Assembly (NCBI RefSeq): GCF_010119975.1
Contig: NZ_CP048222.1
Span: 4,544,501-4,608,500 of the forward strand
Length of the DNA: 64,000 nucleotides
From: Rhodocytophaga rosea
Lineage (GTDB): Bacteria; Bacteroidota; Bacteroidia; Cytophagales; 172606-1
Direction of reading: 5' to 3'
Below, piece by piece: positions 47,649 to 56,823 of this stretch. The first letter of the stretch is position 1, and every line of letters starts with the position of its first letter. The notes beneath the pieces are model-generated. The model had not been told where the DNA came from, ran no database searches, and was given only the letters and a program-made list of their open reading frames with translations. Made by a program: the position numbers and the translations under genes.

Positions 47649-48143
47649 ATGAAAAAACGATTCAACTATATAATATATCTGATGGCAGTAGGCATGATTA
47701 GCCTGATGACTGCCTGTGAAAAAGAAGAAGATCCCTTTGTAGACAGAGTAGCCGCTCCGGTACTGGTTGTGATTGAAAATGCAAAAGCCGGATACCTGAC
47801 CGGTGGCGGACTCTATGCAGTACCAGTAGTAGATTCTAAACTAAGTGAGCCGGTATTACTATCAGCAAGCTTATACGAACTCGACAAAAGTGGAATTCTG
47901 AACCATGCCGTGGGAATTGACTCCATACCAGTAGCAAATCTGTCTATTACTTTAATGACCCGTACCGGTTTGAAAATCGCTGATGTGACTTCTGATGCAG
48001 AAGGCCATGTATCTATAACCAAAACCTGGGCTGAACTTGGCCTGACTGAACCCAAAAAAGGGAACCTTATTAACCTGGATTGGTCCGGAGAATATAAGGG
48101 GATTGCTTTTGTGCGCCGTTCACAGGTACAAGTGGTAGAATAA
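47649..48143 (+). CDS. Small lipoprotein of the SusCD locus
   Basis: The 164-residue protein has a signal with lipobox LMTAC and a mature part of about 140 residues predicted to be a beta-sandwich (PVLVVIENAKAGYLTGGGLYA; EPVLLSASLYELDK). In many Sus-like loci a third lipoprotein binds ligand at the surface. It lies 101 bp after the SusD-like gene and before a terminator hairpin, so it closes the uptake operon. No named family was recognised. Confidence 0.78.
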   Translation: MKKRFNYIIYLMAVGMISLMTACEKEEDPFVDRVAAPVLVVIENAKAGYLTGGGLYAVPVVDSKLSEPVLLSASLYELDKSGILNHAVGIDSIPVANLSITLMTRTGLKIADVTSDAEGHVSITKTWAELGLTEPKKGNLINLDWSGEYKGIAFVRRSQVQVVE

Positions 48144-48200
48144 ATTTCAATTTCAAATGTGTAAAGTATACCTAAAAATTAAGATGAGTAGCCTTTAATT

Positions 48201-48240
48201 CTAAACTGTGGGTGCCTTGTGCTCACAGTTTAGCCTGTTT
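48201..48240 (+). terminator. Terminator closing the SusCD operon
   Basis: CTAAACTGTG and CACAGTTTAG form a perfect 10-bp stem around a 13-base loop, followed by CCTGTTTC. The T-run is weak, so partial read-through to the aminotransferase genes is possible. Confidence 0.7.
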
Positions 48241-48336
48241 CATACTGTATCCACATGAGTTGGGTTTAGCACACGTCTCTAAATAAAAAAATTAACTAAT
48301 AACCTCAACCAATCATTTATCTCAAAACTTAAACCT

Positions 48337-49476
48337 ATGCAACCTACAATCAACCGTCGTAACTGGCTGAAAAGCGGAGCACTCATGGCCGCCGGACTTA
48401 CTTTCGGCACCGGAAAATGGAATATGACTGCTGCTGCCCCTGAAAACATATTGCTTCCTCCGGATAGACCAGTGATCAAAGCCCGTTTATCATCTAACGA
48501 AAACCCCTTTGGCCCCTCTGAAAAAGCCCGCAAAGCGCTGATGGAAGCCATTGGCGATAGCTATATGTATCCCAGAGAATCTATGCAGCATTTCAAAAGC
48601 CTGATTGCCAAAGAGGAAGGCGTGAGTGAAGAGCATATTCTACTGGGTGCCGGTTCGTCGGAGCTCCTGATGGCGGCTGCTCTCAATTATAGTCTGAAAG
48701 CGCCTGGTAGTTCTATACTTTCAGCAGATCCTTCCTATATGTCATTGATCCGGGCTGCTACACAATATGGTTCGGGCTGGGAAAAAGTGCCCTTAACCAA
48801 AGACTATGCCCATGACCTGGATGCCATGGAAAAACAGGTGACGGATAAAACAAGCCTGGTCTACATCTGTAATCCCAATAACCCGACTGGAACGATTGTT
48901 TCTGCTGCTAAACTGGCTTCCTTCTGTGAAGTGGTATCCAAGAAAAAGCCTGTCTTTATGGACGAAGCCTATATTGATTATATTCCTGATTCCAGGAAGA
49001 ATTCGATGATTAATGCAGTTAAGAAAGGACAGAATGTGATTGTGGCCAGAACTTTCTCGAAAGTACATGGTTTTGCCGGCTTGCGTATCGGCTATGTGAT
49101 CGCACTCCCAGAAACGGTGACTGAACTGAGAAAATATTATACTGGTGGTATGAATATAGCTGCAACTTCTGTGAATGCGGCCATTGCCAGTTACCAGGAT
49201 ACTGAATATATGGCTTATGCCATTAAAAAGAATGCGGAGTCCAAAGCCTTTTTATATAAAACACTGAAGGATGCCGGATATGAATATGTTCCTTCCTATG
49301 CAAATTTTGTGTTGTTCCCGATTCAAATCGATGGAAAACGGTTTACTGAGGAAATGTCTAAGCGGGGGGTAAGTATCCGCAACTGGGCATTCGATAACAA
49401 ACAATGGTGCCGGGTAAGTATGGGTACGATGGAGCAAATGCAGATGTTTGCACAAGCCTTTAAAGAAATCGCTTAA
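48337..49476 (+). CDS. Tat-exported aminotransferase, histidinol-phosphate type (copy 1)
   Basis: The 379-residue protein starts with a twin-arginine signal (NRRNWLKSGALMAAGLTFG). The rest is a fold-type I PLP enzyme: NENPFGPSEKA at the start, GAGSSELLMA, YICNPNNPTGT (cofactor-phosphate region), DEAYIDY, the PLP lysine K242 in TFSKVHGFAGLRIGY, and FVLFP near the end, all as in HisC-like class I/II aminotransferases. HisC is normally cytoplasmic, so this is not the histidine-pathway enzyme by location. Export through Tat fits a cofactor-bound folded enzyme. A second copy follows 274 bp downstream and the SusCD operon lies just upstream, which suggests extracytoplasmic use of amino compounds. 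Confidence 0.9.
   Translation: MQPTINRRNWLKSGALMAAGLTFGTGKWNMTAAAPENILLPPDRPVIKARLSSNENPFGPSEKARKALMEAIGDSYMYPRESMQHFKSLIAKEEGVSEEHILLGAGSSELLMAAALNYSLKAPGSSILSADPSYMSLIRAATQYGSGWEKVPLTKDYAHDLDAMEKQVTDKTSLVYICNPNNPTGTIVSAAKLASFCEVVSKKKPVFMDEAYIDYIPDSRKNSMINAVKKGQNVIVARTFSKVHGFAGLRIGYVIALPETVTELRKYYTGGMNIAATSVNAAIASYQDTEYMAYAIKKNAESKAFLYKTLKDAGYEYVPSYANFVLFPIQIDGKRFTEEMSKRGVSIRNWAFDNKQWCRVSMGTMEQMQMFAQAFKEIA
48778..49115 (+). repeat. Near-identical 338-bp block shared with the downstream paralogue
   Basis: By eye this block differs from 50222-50559 at about 18 of 338 positions with no gaps, while the flanks of the two genes are clearly diverged. It covers the PLP-binding core of the enzyme. 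Confidence 0.85.
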
Positions 49477-49507
49477 TTGAGTTTGCTAAGAATACAATGA
49501 AATTTTG

Positions 49508-49542
49508 CCTGACAGGTTTGGTGCCTGTCAGGTTTTCTGTTC
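49508..49542 (+). terminator. Terminator between the tandem aminotransferase genes
   Basis: CCTGACAGG and CCTGTCAGG form a 9-bp GC-rich stem with a seven-base loop followed by TTTTCTGTT, 31 bp past the stop codon. The second copy thus needs its own promoter. Confidence 0.88.
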
Positions 49543-49750
49543 TGGATTGCTGTCCGAATAAATATTTGCGGATATCTTCCGAATATACATAGTTTTTTGT
49601 ACATTCATTAATCGAATATCTTGCTCTGAAAACAATTGATTATCAATAAAATATGACTAAATTTTACTATAGCTTGTAGCAAGAAATAGCATTGACAGAT
49701 ACCCATTCACCCAATACACTATATTCTGATCTTAACACCTGATATATACT

Positions 49751-50920
49751 ATGGCATCACAAGTAAATCGAAGAAACTGGTTAAAATCCAGTGCCCTAAT
49801 GGCCGCCGGCCTCACAATGGGAACTAGCCGCTGGCATGCAGCGAATGCTGAAATGATTACTGCCCGGCAGCTGTTTGCAAAAGCTTATGAAACAGAAGCA
49901 AGGTTAGCTGCTGATATGCCGGTCATTAAAGCCAGACTATTTGCGAATGAAAATCCGTTCGGTCCTTCTGAAAAAGCAAAAAAAGCAATTGTAGAAGCGC
50001 TCCCTGAGAGCTATATGTACCCGTTTATGCAGTTGCGGGAATTTGCCAGCCTGATCGCTAAAGAAGAGGGAGTAAGTGAAGATCATATTTTGCTGGGAGC
50101 TGGTTCTTCCGAACTCCTCATGGCTTGCTCTTACTTATATGGTGCTAACGGCGGAAGTATTGTTTCGGCCGATCCTTCGTATGCCTACCTCATGGAAACA
50201 GCAGGTACTTTTGGTGCCAAATGGGAAAAAGTGCCCTTAACCAAAGACTATGCCCATGACCTGGATGCCATGGAAAAACGAGTGACGGATAAAACAAGCC
50301 TGGTCTACATCTGTAATCCCAATAATCCCACCGGAACGATAGTTTCTGCTATTAAGCTGGCTTCCTTCTGTGAAGTGGTATCTAAGAAAAAACCTGTCTT
50401 TGTGGACGAAGCCTATATTGATTATATTCCTGATTCCAGGAAGAATTCGATGATTAATGCAGTTAAGAAAGGGCAGAATGTGATTGTGGCCAGAACTTTT
50501 TCCAAGGTACATGGCTTTGCCGGCTTGCGTATCGGCTATGTGATCGCACTCCCGGAAACAATAAAGAAGATCGAAAAATATGGCGGTGGTGGCATGAACA
50601 TAACGGCCACTTCTGTAAAAGGCGCAATAGCCAGCTTTACGGATATGGACCATATTACCTATGCCGTAGGTAAGAACAAAGAATCTAAAGACTTTTTATA
50701 CACCGTATTAAAAGATGAGGGATACGAATATATTCCTTCCTACGGTAATTTCGTGATGTTCCCGCTGAAAATGGATGGTAAAAAATTCCGGGACGAAATG
50801 ATGAAAAGGGGAGTAGGCATTCGTAACTGGGAGTTTAATAAAATGCAATGGTGCCGGGTGAGTATGGGTACCATGGAGCAAATGCAACTGTTTGCCCAGG
50901 CATTCAAGGAACTTTCTTAA
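49751..50920 (+). CDS. Tat-exported aminotransferase, histidinol-phosphate type (copy 2)
   Basis: This 389-residue paralogue has the same build: twin-arginine signal (NRRNWLKSSALMAAGLTMG), a slightly longer linker (MITARQLFAKAYETEARL), NENPFGPSEKA, YICNPNNPTGT, DEAYIDY and the PLP lysine K252 in TFSKVHGFAGLRIGY. The substrate-facing parts outside the shared core differ from copy 1 (for example YMYPFMQLREFAS against YMYPRESMQHFKS), so the two may have different specificity. Terminators on both sides make it a separate transcription unit. Confidence 0.9.
   Translation: MASQVNRRNWLKSSALMAAGLTMGTSRWHAANAEMITARQLFAKAYETEARLAADMPVIKARLFANENPFGPSEKAKKAIVEALPESYMYPFMQLREFASLIAKEEGVSEDHILLGAGSSELLMACSYLYGANGGSIVSADPSYAYLMETAGTFGAKWEKVPLTKDYAHDLDAMEKRVTDKTSLVYICNPNNPTGTIVSAIKLASFCEVVSKKKPVFVDEAYIDYIPDSRKNSMINAVKKGQNVIVARTFSKVHGFAGLRIGYVIALPETIKKIEKYGGGGMNITATSVKGAIASFTDMDHITYAVGKNKESKDFLYTVLKDEGYEYIPSYGNFVMFPLKMDGKKFRDEMMKRGVGIRNWEFNKMQWCRVSMGTMEQMQLFAQAFKELS
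50222..50559 (+). repeat. Near-identical 338-bp block shared with the upstream paralogue
   Basis: Partner of the block at 48778-49115, offset by exactly 1444 bp. The pattern of a conserved island within diverged genes fits gene conversion. Confidence 0.85.
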
Positions 50921-50946
50921 GTAATCAAAAGAAGAACTTTATCATA

Positions 50947-50977
50947 AAAAAGAGCTTCTTAGGAGCTCTTTTTAGTT
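50947..50977 (+). terminator. Terminator after aminotransferase copy 2
   Basis: AAAAAGAGCT and AGCTCTTTTT form a 10-bp stem with a seven-base loop and a T-rich tail. It also faces the convergent T9SS gene and may work both ways. Confidence 0.85.
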
Positions 50978-50997
50978 TATAAGCTATAATATATACC

Positions 50998-52566
50998 TCA
51001 ATAGATCACTACTTTAGAAGTATAAAGCTGCGTTGTATTATCAATTTGTAATATATACATGCCTGGCTTTATTTGCCCTGTTTGGAGCTGAAAAGGGATA
51101 TTCTTAGTAAATGATACCACCTGCTCCAGATGTATCTTTCCATCCATACTTCTCAAAATCAATTTTCCGGATGAGACGCTTGCTCCATTTAAATGAATCG
51201 TTATCATCTCTCCCTGTCTTACCGGAACCGGATTTACATCAATCTTACTTCTGCCTGATTTTACTTCTATAGAACGGATACCTGAATAAGTATATGTGCC
51301 ATCCAGATCGGTTTGCTTTAAGCGATAGTAATTAATGCCGTATAAAGGTTCTGTATCTGTAAATTGATAATTCTGGATACTTTTTGAGTTTCCTTCCCCT
51401 TTCTGCTGGCCTATTTCCTGAAAGTCTATTCCATTTTCAGAACGTTCCACAGTGAAATAATCATTATCTGTTTCAGAAGCTGTTTGCCAGGAAAGCTGAA
51501 TAGATGAATTGGTATGGGTGGCTGTAAAACTAATCAACTCAACAGGCAAAGGAATCCAGCCAGCAGTAGAGAAGGAGTACAGGCGGGCTGGAACAACTAT
51601 CTGGAAGGGAAAGCCAAATATAATAACGGTACGTTCGAATCGTTCGGAAGAAATATAACCGGTAAGGTCGCCTGTATAGGTTACGCCTTCAATTTGCCCA
51701 TAACTGGCAACATTACTCAAGCCAATTTGCCTTTTATTGCCGGAAAAAAAAATATTACCTGTATAATCAAATAAAAGCCACATAAATAAGCTTCCATTAT
51801 TTATATCATAGCCGATCAATACTACTTCATTGAGGTTGGTGGTAGAAATATCTGCGCCGGTAATAGCTCCATTCACCGGAAATTCTGCTTGCTTTTGAGC
51901 TATATACGTACCCGGTATTGCAGGCAATGTATAATGTTTGGTAGAATAACCATTAGCACCTACCCAGTCTTTAGAAAACAGATGGAACTGGTTATCTTTG
52001 ATAAAAAAAGCTTCGCAATCAAACTCTGTATTATTGTTTCCTGTAGGTGGAAGATTAGTCTGGTCCTGGTCGCTGTAGGTAAAGTTGATTACATCAGCCA
52101 TTACACTGGTGGTAGCTGCATTTCCGAGCGCAGCTTTACTGATCCGGTATATTTTTAGGTCTGTCCGGTTGCCATTGATATTATTGCCGAAATCGCCGAT
52201 ATATAAGTAGTTTGCATCAGCTGTGATATCTTCCCAGTCCACATTGGTTGCATTAGTAACGGTGATAGTCTGAAGAATACTTCCATTGCTTTCACTGATT
52301 CTGTAAAGTGTTGCAGAATTACCGCTGTCATTAAAACTCCAGAGTTTCCCATCTGTATAGGCTAAACCGGAACTTTCATTTAAAGTTGTAGATAAATCTT
52401 TTGGATTATTAAGGGTAGTATTTGTAGTTGGATAAGAACAACTTCCATTATTTACTTTAGCTGCAGGATCGTAATTACTGGCAAGAGGATCAGTACATCC
52501 GCTTTGAGCAGACGCGGAAAGTACATAACTAGCCGACAGTAAAAGCAGTAGTAGATATCTTAACAC
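50998..52566 (-). CDS. T9SS-secreted beta-propeller-like protein
   Basis: The 522-residue precursor has a signal peptide ending SASAQ, a short Cys-containing calcium-type segment (CTDPLASNYDPAAKVNNGSC), a propeller-like region at about 50-325 (SGLAYTDGKLWSFNDSGNSA, DWEDITADANYLYIGDFGNN), a fibronectin-like segment (VELISFTATHTNSS) and a T9SS type A sorting domain at the end (GMYILQIDN, ending KVVIY). It is likely released or attached to the cell surface. Ligand or activity is unknown. It is monocistronic. Confidence 0.85.
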   Translation of the reverse strand: MLRYLLLLLLSASYVLSASAQSGCTDPLASNYDPAAKVNNGSCSYPTTNTTLNNPKDLSTTLNESSGLAYTDGKLWSFNDSGNSATLYRISESNGSILQTITVTNATNVDWEDITADANYLYIGDFGNNINGNRTDLKIYRISKAALGNAATTSVMADVINFTYSDQDQTNLPPTGNNNTEFDCEAFFIKDNQFHLFSKDWVGANGYSTKHYTLPAIPGTYIAQKQAEFPVNGAITGADISTTNLNEVVLIGYDINNGSLFMWLLFDYTGNIFFSGNKRQIGLSNVASYGQIEGVTYTGDLTGYISSERFERTVIIFGFPFQIVVPARLYSFSTAGWIPLPVELISFTATHTNSSIQLSWQTASETDNDYFTVERSENGIDFQEIGQQKGEGNSKSIQNYQFTDTEPLYGINYYRLKQTDLDGTYTYSGIRSIEVKSGRSKIDVNPVPVRQGEMITIHLNGASVSSGKLILRSMDGKIHLEQVVSFTKNIPFQLQTGQIKPGMYILQIDNTTQLYTSKVVIY

Positions 52567-52744
52567 AGCTAAAGGGTTTATGGAGTAAACTCAAAAACAG
52601 GCTATGTAAGAAATGAGATTGTTTTTAACCTGTATATGCTGTTAAATTCGATAAAAAGCTATTTTGTAACAAGTTCTGCAGTAAATATTGTGAAATATTT
52701 TTTAGAATAATAAATGTTTCTATCTGCTGTTACTTGGCAGGTAT

Positions 52745-53368
52745 TCAGGAAGTAAGGGCATACATGATAATATTTACACCAAATTTGGTATTGTCTTCGG
52801 CCAGCCAGCGTTTATTGCGGAAATCATAATCCCATTCGCAGCCATAATCTTTATTGCTGTACAATACACCCATCTTGTTATTAATAGTAATGGCTTTCAG
52901 ATAATCATGTACCAGATCGTCGCCCCAGCCATTGAGTTCAAAAGAAGTGGTAGGCGGGCCTTTCTCAAAATTGAAAAATGCATGATACACAGAATGATTA
53001 GCCGGAATTTTTTGCAGGGCTTTACTTCCAAAAATAGCACCCATTTGTGCTTCAAATGATTTGGCAAACAACCCATCAATGTCATGGTTGCAATCGTCTA
53101 CAAACACGAAGCCGCCATTGTTAACATATTTTTCAAAATTCTCCTTTTCCTTACTGCTGAACTGCACCAGTTTATGTCCGCTCAAATAACAGAATGGATA
53201 GCGGAAAACCTCATTACTGCTTAAGGGAACCACTTTTTCCTGGGTTTCTACTTCCAGGGTTGTGTATTGCAACAGGGAATGAAGCAGATTAGAAGGCATC
53301 CGCTGATCAGTATCCCAGTCGCCGGAATTGTATTGTAAACGGGCAAATGTAAACTTGGAAGAAAGCAT
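52745..53368 (-). CDS. DUF4159-domain protein
   Basis: The 207-residue protein matches DUF4159 (FTFARLQYNSGDWD, RYPFCYLSGHKLVQFSSKE, YVNNGGFVFVDDCNHD), a flavodoxin-like/glutamine-amidotransferase-like fold of unknown role. It lacks a signal peptide, whereas many DUF4159 proteins are exported or membrane-bound next to MoxR/BatA loci; no such genes are nearby. The C-terminal half GCEWDYDFRNKRWLAED is conserved in the family. Transcribed alone. Confidence 0.82.
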   Translation of the reverse strand: MLSSKFTFARLQYNSGDWDTDQRMPSNLLHSLLQYTTLEVETQEKVVPLSSNEVFRYPFCYLSGHKLVQFSSKEKENFEKYVNNGGFVFVDDCNHDIDGLFAKSFEAQMGAIFGSKALQKIPANHSVYHAFFNFEKGPPTTSFELNGWGDDLVHDYLKAITINNKMGVLYSNKDYGCEWDYDFRNKRWLAEDNTKFGVNIIMYALTS

Positions 53369-53644
53369 AAGTTATCGGCAAATCATTGGCTTTTCCTAAG
53401 CTGAAACATTCTACTTTTATACATCCTGTTCCCTAATTAATTTTTTACTAGGTTAGCACAGGTGAAATCATAAAGAAAGAATCATAAACTTTCTATTGCC
53501 AGAATAGTTCAGATAAAGGAAGTAATAATGGCTAAAGTTACGCAGAAAACGCCGATTTATTACGTTGGTGGAGTATGGCTCTACTTTGGCTTTAGCAGAA
53601 TAAAGCTTACCTTTTACTTTACATTTATATTCGGATACATACTT

Positions 53645-54364
53645 ATGAAAAAAATATTAATTCTTTCCCTGTTAAGCCTGTTCTCCTTACATACTTTCGG
53701 GCAAATCAGTTTAAAAAAAATCAAGCAGGCAGTAACTACCAAAGCAACTCCTTTGTCGGAGTCTGATATTGCCAAAGGTTTGAAAGAAGCACTGAGCGTG
53801 GGTGCAAAAAATGCTTCTTCCCAGTTAAATGCGCTGGATGGATTTAATAAAAACACAAAATTACGCATTCCCTTTCCAGAAGATGCTCAAAGAGTAGCTA
53901 CTAAGTTGCGTGAAATGGGTTTTGGTAAAAAAGTGGATGAATTTGAACTAACCCTGAACCGGGCTGCCGAGCAAGCTGCCAAAGAAGCGGCACCTATTTT
54001 TGTAAACGCCATCACATCTATGACCATCACCGATGCTAAAAACATCCTGATGGGCGCCGACACAGCGGCTACCGGCTACCTGCGTACTAAAACATCTGCC
54101 TCACTGGCCAATGCTTTTTCTCCACATATTAAAAAAGCTTTAGATGCCACTACGGCTACCCGTAAATGGACAGAACTGGCTACCTTATACAATAGAATTC
54201 CGCTTGTGAATAAGGTAGAAACTGACCTGGTAAAATTTACTACTAATAAAGCACTAAAAGGGCTTTTTACTGTAGTTGCTGATGAAGAACTAAAAATCAG
54301 GAAAGATCCCGCTGCCAGGGTAACTGATTTGTTGAAGAAAGTATTTGGCAGTAATGCGAGTTAA
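53645..54364 (+). CDS. DUF4197-family periplasmic protein
   Basis: The ATG giving [20 protein letters not shown] (signal peptide) is preferred to an upstream frame start at 53528. The 239-residue, all-helical protein matches DUF4197 ([61 protein letters not shown]). The family is exported and of unknown function. A terminator hairpin follows. Confidence 0.88.
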   Translation: MKKILILSLLSLFSLHTFGQISLKKIKQAVTTKATPLSESDIAKGLKEALSVGAKNASSQLNALDGFNKNTKLRIPFPEDAQRVATKLREMGFGKKVDEFELTLNRAAEQAAKEAAPIFVNAITSMTITDAKNILMGADTAATGYLRTKTSASLANAFSPHIKKALDATTATRKWTELATLYNRIPLVNKVETDLVKFTTNKALKGLFTVVADEELKIRKDPAARVTDLLKKVFGSNAS

Positions 54365-54421
54365 ATGGTTAAATAGCTGAATAGTTCAGCGTTTAGTTGA
54401 TAAAATAGATATTCGTTTTTG

Positions 54422-54455
54422 AAATCCCTGGCTATATGTCAGGGATTTTTATTTT
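54422..54455 (+). terminator. Terminator after the DUF4197 gene
   Basis: AAATCCCTG and CAGGGATTT form a 9-bp stem with a nine-base loop, followed by TTATTTT. It overlaps the stop codon of the small convergent membrane-protein gene. Confidence 0.85.
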
Positions 54456-54651
54456 CCGGTATCTGTAAATGTGAGCTGGAAATCAGGTTTCTTCTTCTGG
54501 CTATTCCACATTTTTCGAGTACAAATTTGAGCAAATATACCATTCCTATAAGTACAAGCAGACATCCCAGGATGATGACCAGATCATTGCCACCTGAACT
54601 TGAAGAAGGTGTTGCTGCTAAAGCTTGTTGGAGAAAGATGTAAGCCAGCAT
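54439..54651 (-). CDS. Small membrane protein, unknown function
   Basis: The 70-residue protein has an N-terminal hydrophobic segment (MLAYIFLQQALA), a Ser/Gly linker, one strong transmembrane helix (LVIILGCLLVLIGMVYLLKFVL) and a basic cytoplasmic tail (RRRN). The composition is that of a real small membrane protein, and the plus-strand frame over the same bases is less plausible. No family recognised. Confidence 0.55.
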   Translation of the reverse strand: MLAYIFLQQALAATPSSSSGGNDLVIILGCLLVLIGMVYLLKFVLEKCGIARRRNLISSSHLQIPENKNP

Positions 54652-54759
54652 GACGATAATTGTTAGGTTGTTCTGTCTAATTTAGTTTTTAGAGAATAAA
54701 ATACAAGCAAAGCAATATTCCCATCAAACAGATAAATGCTTCGGAAAAGACAGTTCATA

Positions 54760-55911
54760 TTACTTCTTAACCTGCACATAAATTTCAGCCAGTTTTTCTA
54801 CGAGTTTACTGATCTGTGTATCTTCATTATATATGTGCAAACAAATACGCAGGCGTTCTTCCCCTTCTTTCACTGTAGGCGATAAAATAGCCCGTACATC
54901 AAATCCGGCTTGTTGGAGTTGAGTTGCTACTTGCCGTGTTTCCAGGTTTCCTCCGATTTTAATTACCTGTATCGGACTATGGCTTTCAATCCAGGCTTGC
55001 TTCAATGCAGGGTATTTATTCAATTCACTTGTAAAGAACTGTATCTTCCGGTGAATATTTGTTCTTAATTCTGCATGGGTCTGTACAAATTGAAAAGCCT
55101 CAGCAATTGATACCAGGCTATGTAGGGGTAAGGCGGTAGTGTAAATAAACGGACGAGCAAAATTAATCAGGTAATCAATTAAATTACGGGAGCCGGCAAT
55201 ACAAGCCCCATGTACGCCCATTGCTTTCCCAAATGTATAAATGCGGGCAAAAATCTCCGGATGCCTATTCGTTTCGCAAGCAAGTCCGCTTCCATTCTCA
55301 CCCCAAATGCCGGTGCTATGTGCTTCGTCCCAGATCAGATGGGCAGTGTAGGTACGGCACAAATCCAGTAAGTCTGTCAGAGGGGCAAAATCGCCATCCA
55401 TGGAATAGACCGATTCGGCTACGATGAAAATCTCGCCAGTCGCTTTTTTGAGTTTTTTTTCCAGGTCTGTACAATCGTTGTGGCGGAACGAAAACCGGTT
55501 GGCAAAACTCAGCCGGGCACCTTCCTTCAGGCTGGCATGAATATATTCATCATAGAGGATGGTATCATTTTTTTGTGGAACGGCAGAAAGAATAGCAGTA
55601 TTAGCTGCATAACCGGAGTTAATCAGCAATGCCGCTTCTGCCTGAAAAATACCAGCTAGGTTTCCTTCCAACGCTACAGCAAAAGCACTGTTTCCGGAAA
55701 TAAGTCTGGAACCGGTAGACCCGTTTTGCGCCTGTTGAAGATTGGCATATTGCTGCTGAATCTGCTGATGCAAAGTAGTGTTTGCTGCTAAACCTAAATA
55801 ATCATTTGAGCAAAAATCTGCCAGATGGGCAGGTATTGAAAGTTTACGCAGATTGCCTGCATTTTCACGTTCCAGAAGTTTGAGAGCTAATCTTTGTTCA
55901 ATACTTTGCAT
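54760..55911 (-). CDS. bioF: 8-amino-7-oxononanoate synthase-like alpha-oxoamine synthase
   Basis: BioF joins pimeloyl-ACP or pimeloyl-CoA with alanine, the first ring-building step of biotin synthesis. The 383-residue PLP enzyme has CSNDYLGLA, NGSTGSRLISGN, the INSGYAANTAIL segment, DEAHSTGIWGENGSG and the PLP lysine in YTFGKAMGVHG. Length is normal. No other biotin gene is adjacent, so a different alpha-oxoamine synthase (for example a ketosphingosine or 2-amino-3-ketobutyrate enzyme) cannot be excluded, but the sequence pattern fits BioF best. Confidence 0.85.
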   Translation of the reverse strand: MQSIEQRLALKLLERENAGNLRKLSIPAHLADFCSNDYLGLAANTTLHQQIQQQYANLQQAQNGSTGSRLISGNSAFAVALEGNLAGIFQAEAALLINSGYAANTAILSAVPQKNDTILYDEYIHASLKEGARLSFANRFSFRHNDCTDLEKKLKKATGEIFIVAESVYSMDGDFAPLTDLLDLCRTYTAHLIWDEAHSTGIWGENGSGLACETNRHPEIFARIYTFGKAMGVHGACIAGSRNLIDYLINFARPFIYTTALPLHSLVSIAEAFQFVQTHAELRTNIHRKIQFFTSELNKYPALKQAWIESHSPIQVIKIGGNLETRQVATQLQQAGFDVRAILSPTVKEGEERLRICLHIYNEDTQISKLVEKLAEIYVQVKK

Positions 55912-56110
55912 GCGTTTTAGAAAAGGGAAAATAAATCTGGATTTAGATATCGGAAGGTGGATTTGAAAGTTCAGAAAGGATTACATCTGGTTTTTCGCTT
56001 CTACAACAGCAATTATCAACAATTAAATCAATTAATCTACAACATGCCCATGCAGCATGCCGTAAAACAGGCAGTTTTCGTTTATAATTAAACAAATCTC
56101 TTAATATACT

Positions 56111-56818
56111 ATGCACATGACAAACCAATCTAAATTAGTAGTTTCTGTTATCGTAATTTCCCTGCTGTTTATTCAAACCTTTAGTTTCGCCCAGCAAACC
56201 CGGCGGCGACAGGTATTAAGCATTGCTCCCAGAGTAGGTGTAAATATATCTGATTTCAATGGAGATGTAGCCAATAATAATATACAGTTAGGCTTTTCGG
56301 GAGGTGCTATGCTGACGTATAGTGTAGTGAATACATTCGGAATTTCAGTAGAGGCACTATATTCCCAGAAAGGTGCAAAGTTTGAAAATGCAGCTTATGG
56401 TAGCGAGCGAATGAATTTTAACCGCCGCATTAATTATATAGAGGTTCCAGTACTGGCTCGTTATTTTTTAAATAAAAACGGTGATTTTCGCCCCAATCTA
56501 TTTATCGGCCCTGATTTTGGGTTTAAACTGAGTGCCAAAGATGCAAACCGGGAATTAACATCTGGCACTGCCCGGCCCGATGTGGATATAAGTAATGCGA
56601 TTAATCCGGTAGATGTTGGTATAACCGGCGGTATTGGCCTCAATTTTTCAGTGATAGAAAGCATGCGTTTTCTGATTGACGCCCGCTATACCTATGGGCT
56701 GACTGATATTTCCAGTGCTCCACTTGCAAGTTTTACCGGCGGACAAGATGTTAAAAACTCAGCCATCACCCTTACCTTCGGGGTGAGTTTTGGGATTGGG
56801 AAAAAATATGTGAAGTAG
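56111..56818 (+). CDS. PorT-like outer-membrane beta-barrel protein
   Basis: The 235-residue precursor (two ATGs, MHM) has a signal peptide ending FSFAQQ and an OMP_b-brl_2 barrel: SIAPRVGVNISDFNG, FSGGAMLTYSVVNTFGISVE, NYIEVPVLARYFLN, GITGGIGLNFSV, LIDARYTYGLTDI. The pattern IEVPVLARY is the hallmark of PorT/porin-family barrels in Bacteroidota. PorT itself belongs to the T9SS, but this fold is widespread and the specific role is open. Confidence 0.85.
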   Translation: MHMTNQSKLVVSVIVISLLFIQTFSFAQQTRRRQVLSIAPRVGVNISDFNGDVANNNIQLGFSGGAMLTYSVVNTFGISVEALYSQKGAKFENAAYGSERMNFNRRINYIEVPVLARYFLNKNGDFRPNLFIGPDFGFKLSAKDANRELTSGTARPDVDISNAINPVDVGITGGIGLNFSVIESMRFLIDARYTYGLTDISSAPLASFTGGQDVKNSAITLTFGVSFGIGKKYVK

Positions 56819-56823
56819 TGCTG

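Noticed and set aside
54419-54643. Plus-strand frame of 74 residues over the small membrane protein
   Set aside because: The minus-strand frame gives a typical small membrane protein with one strong helix; the plus-strand frame starts inside a terminator stem.
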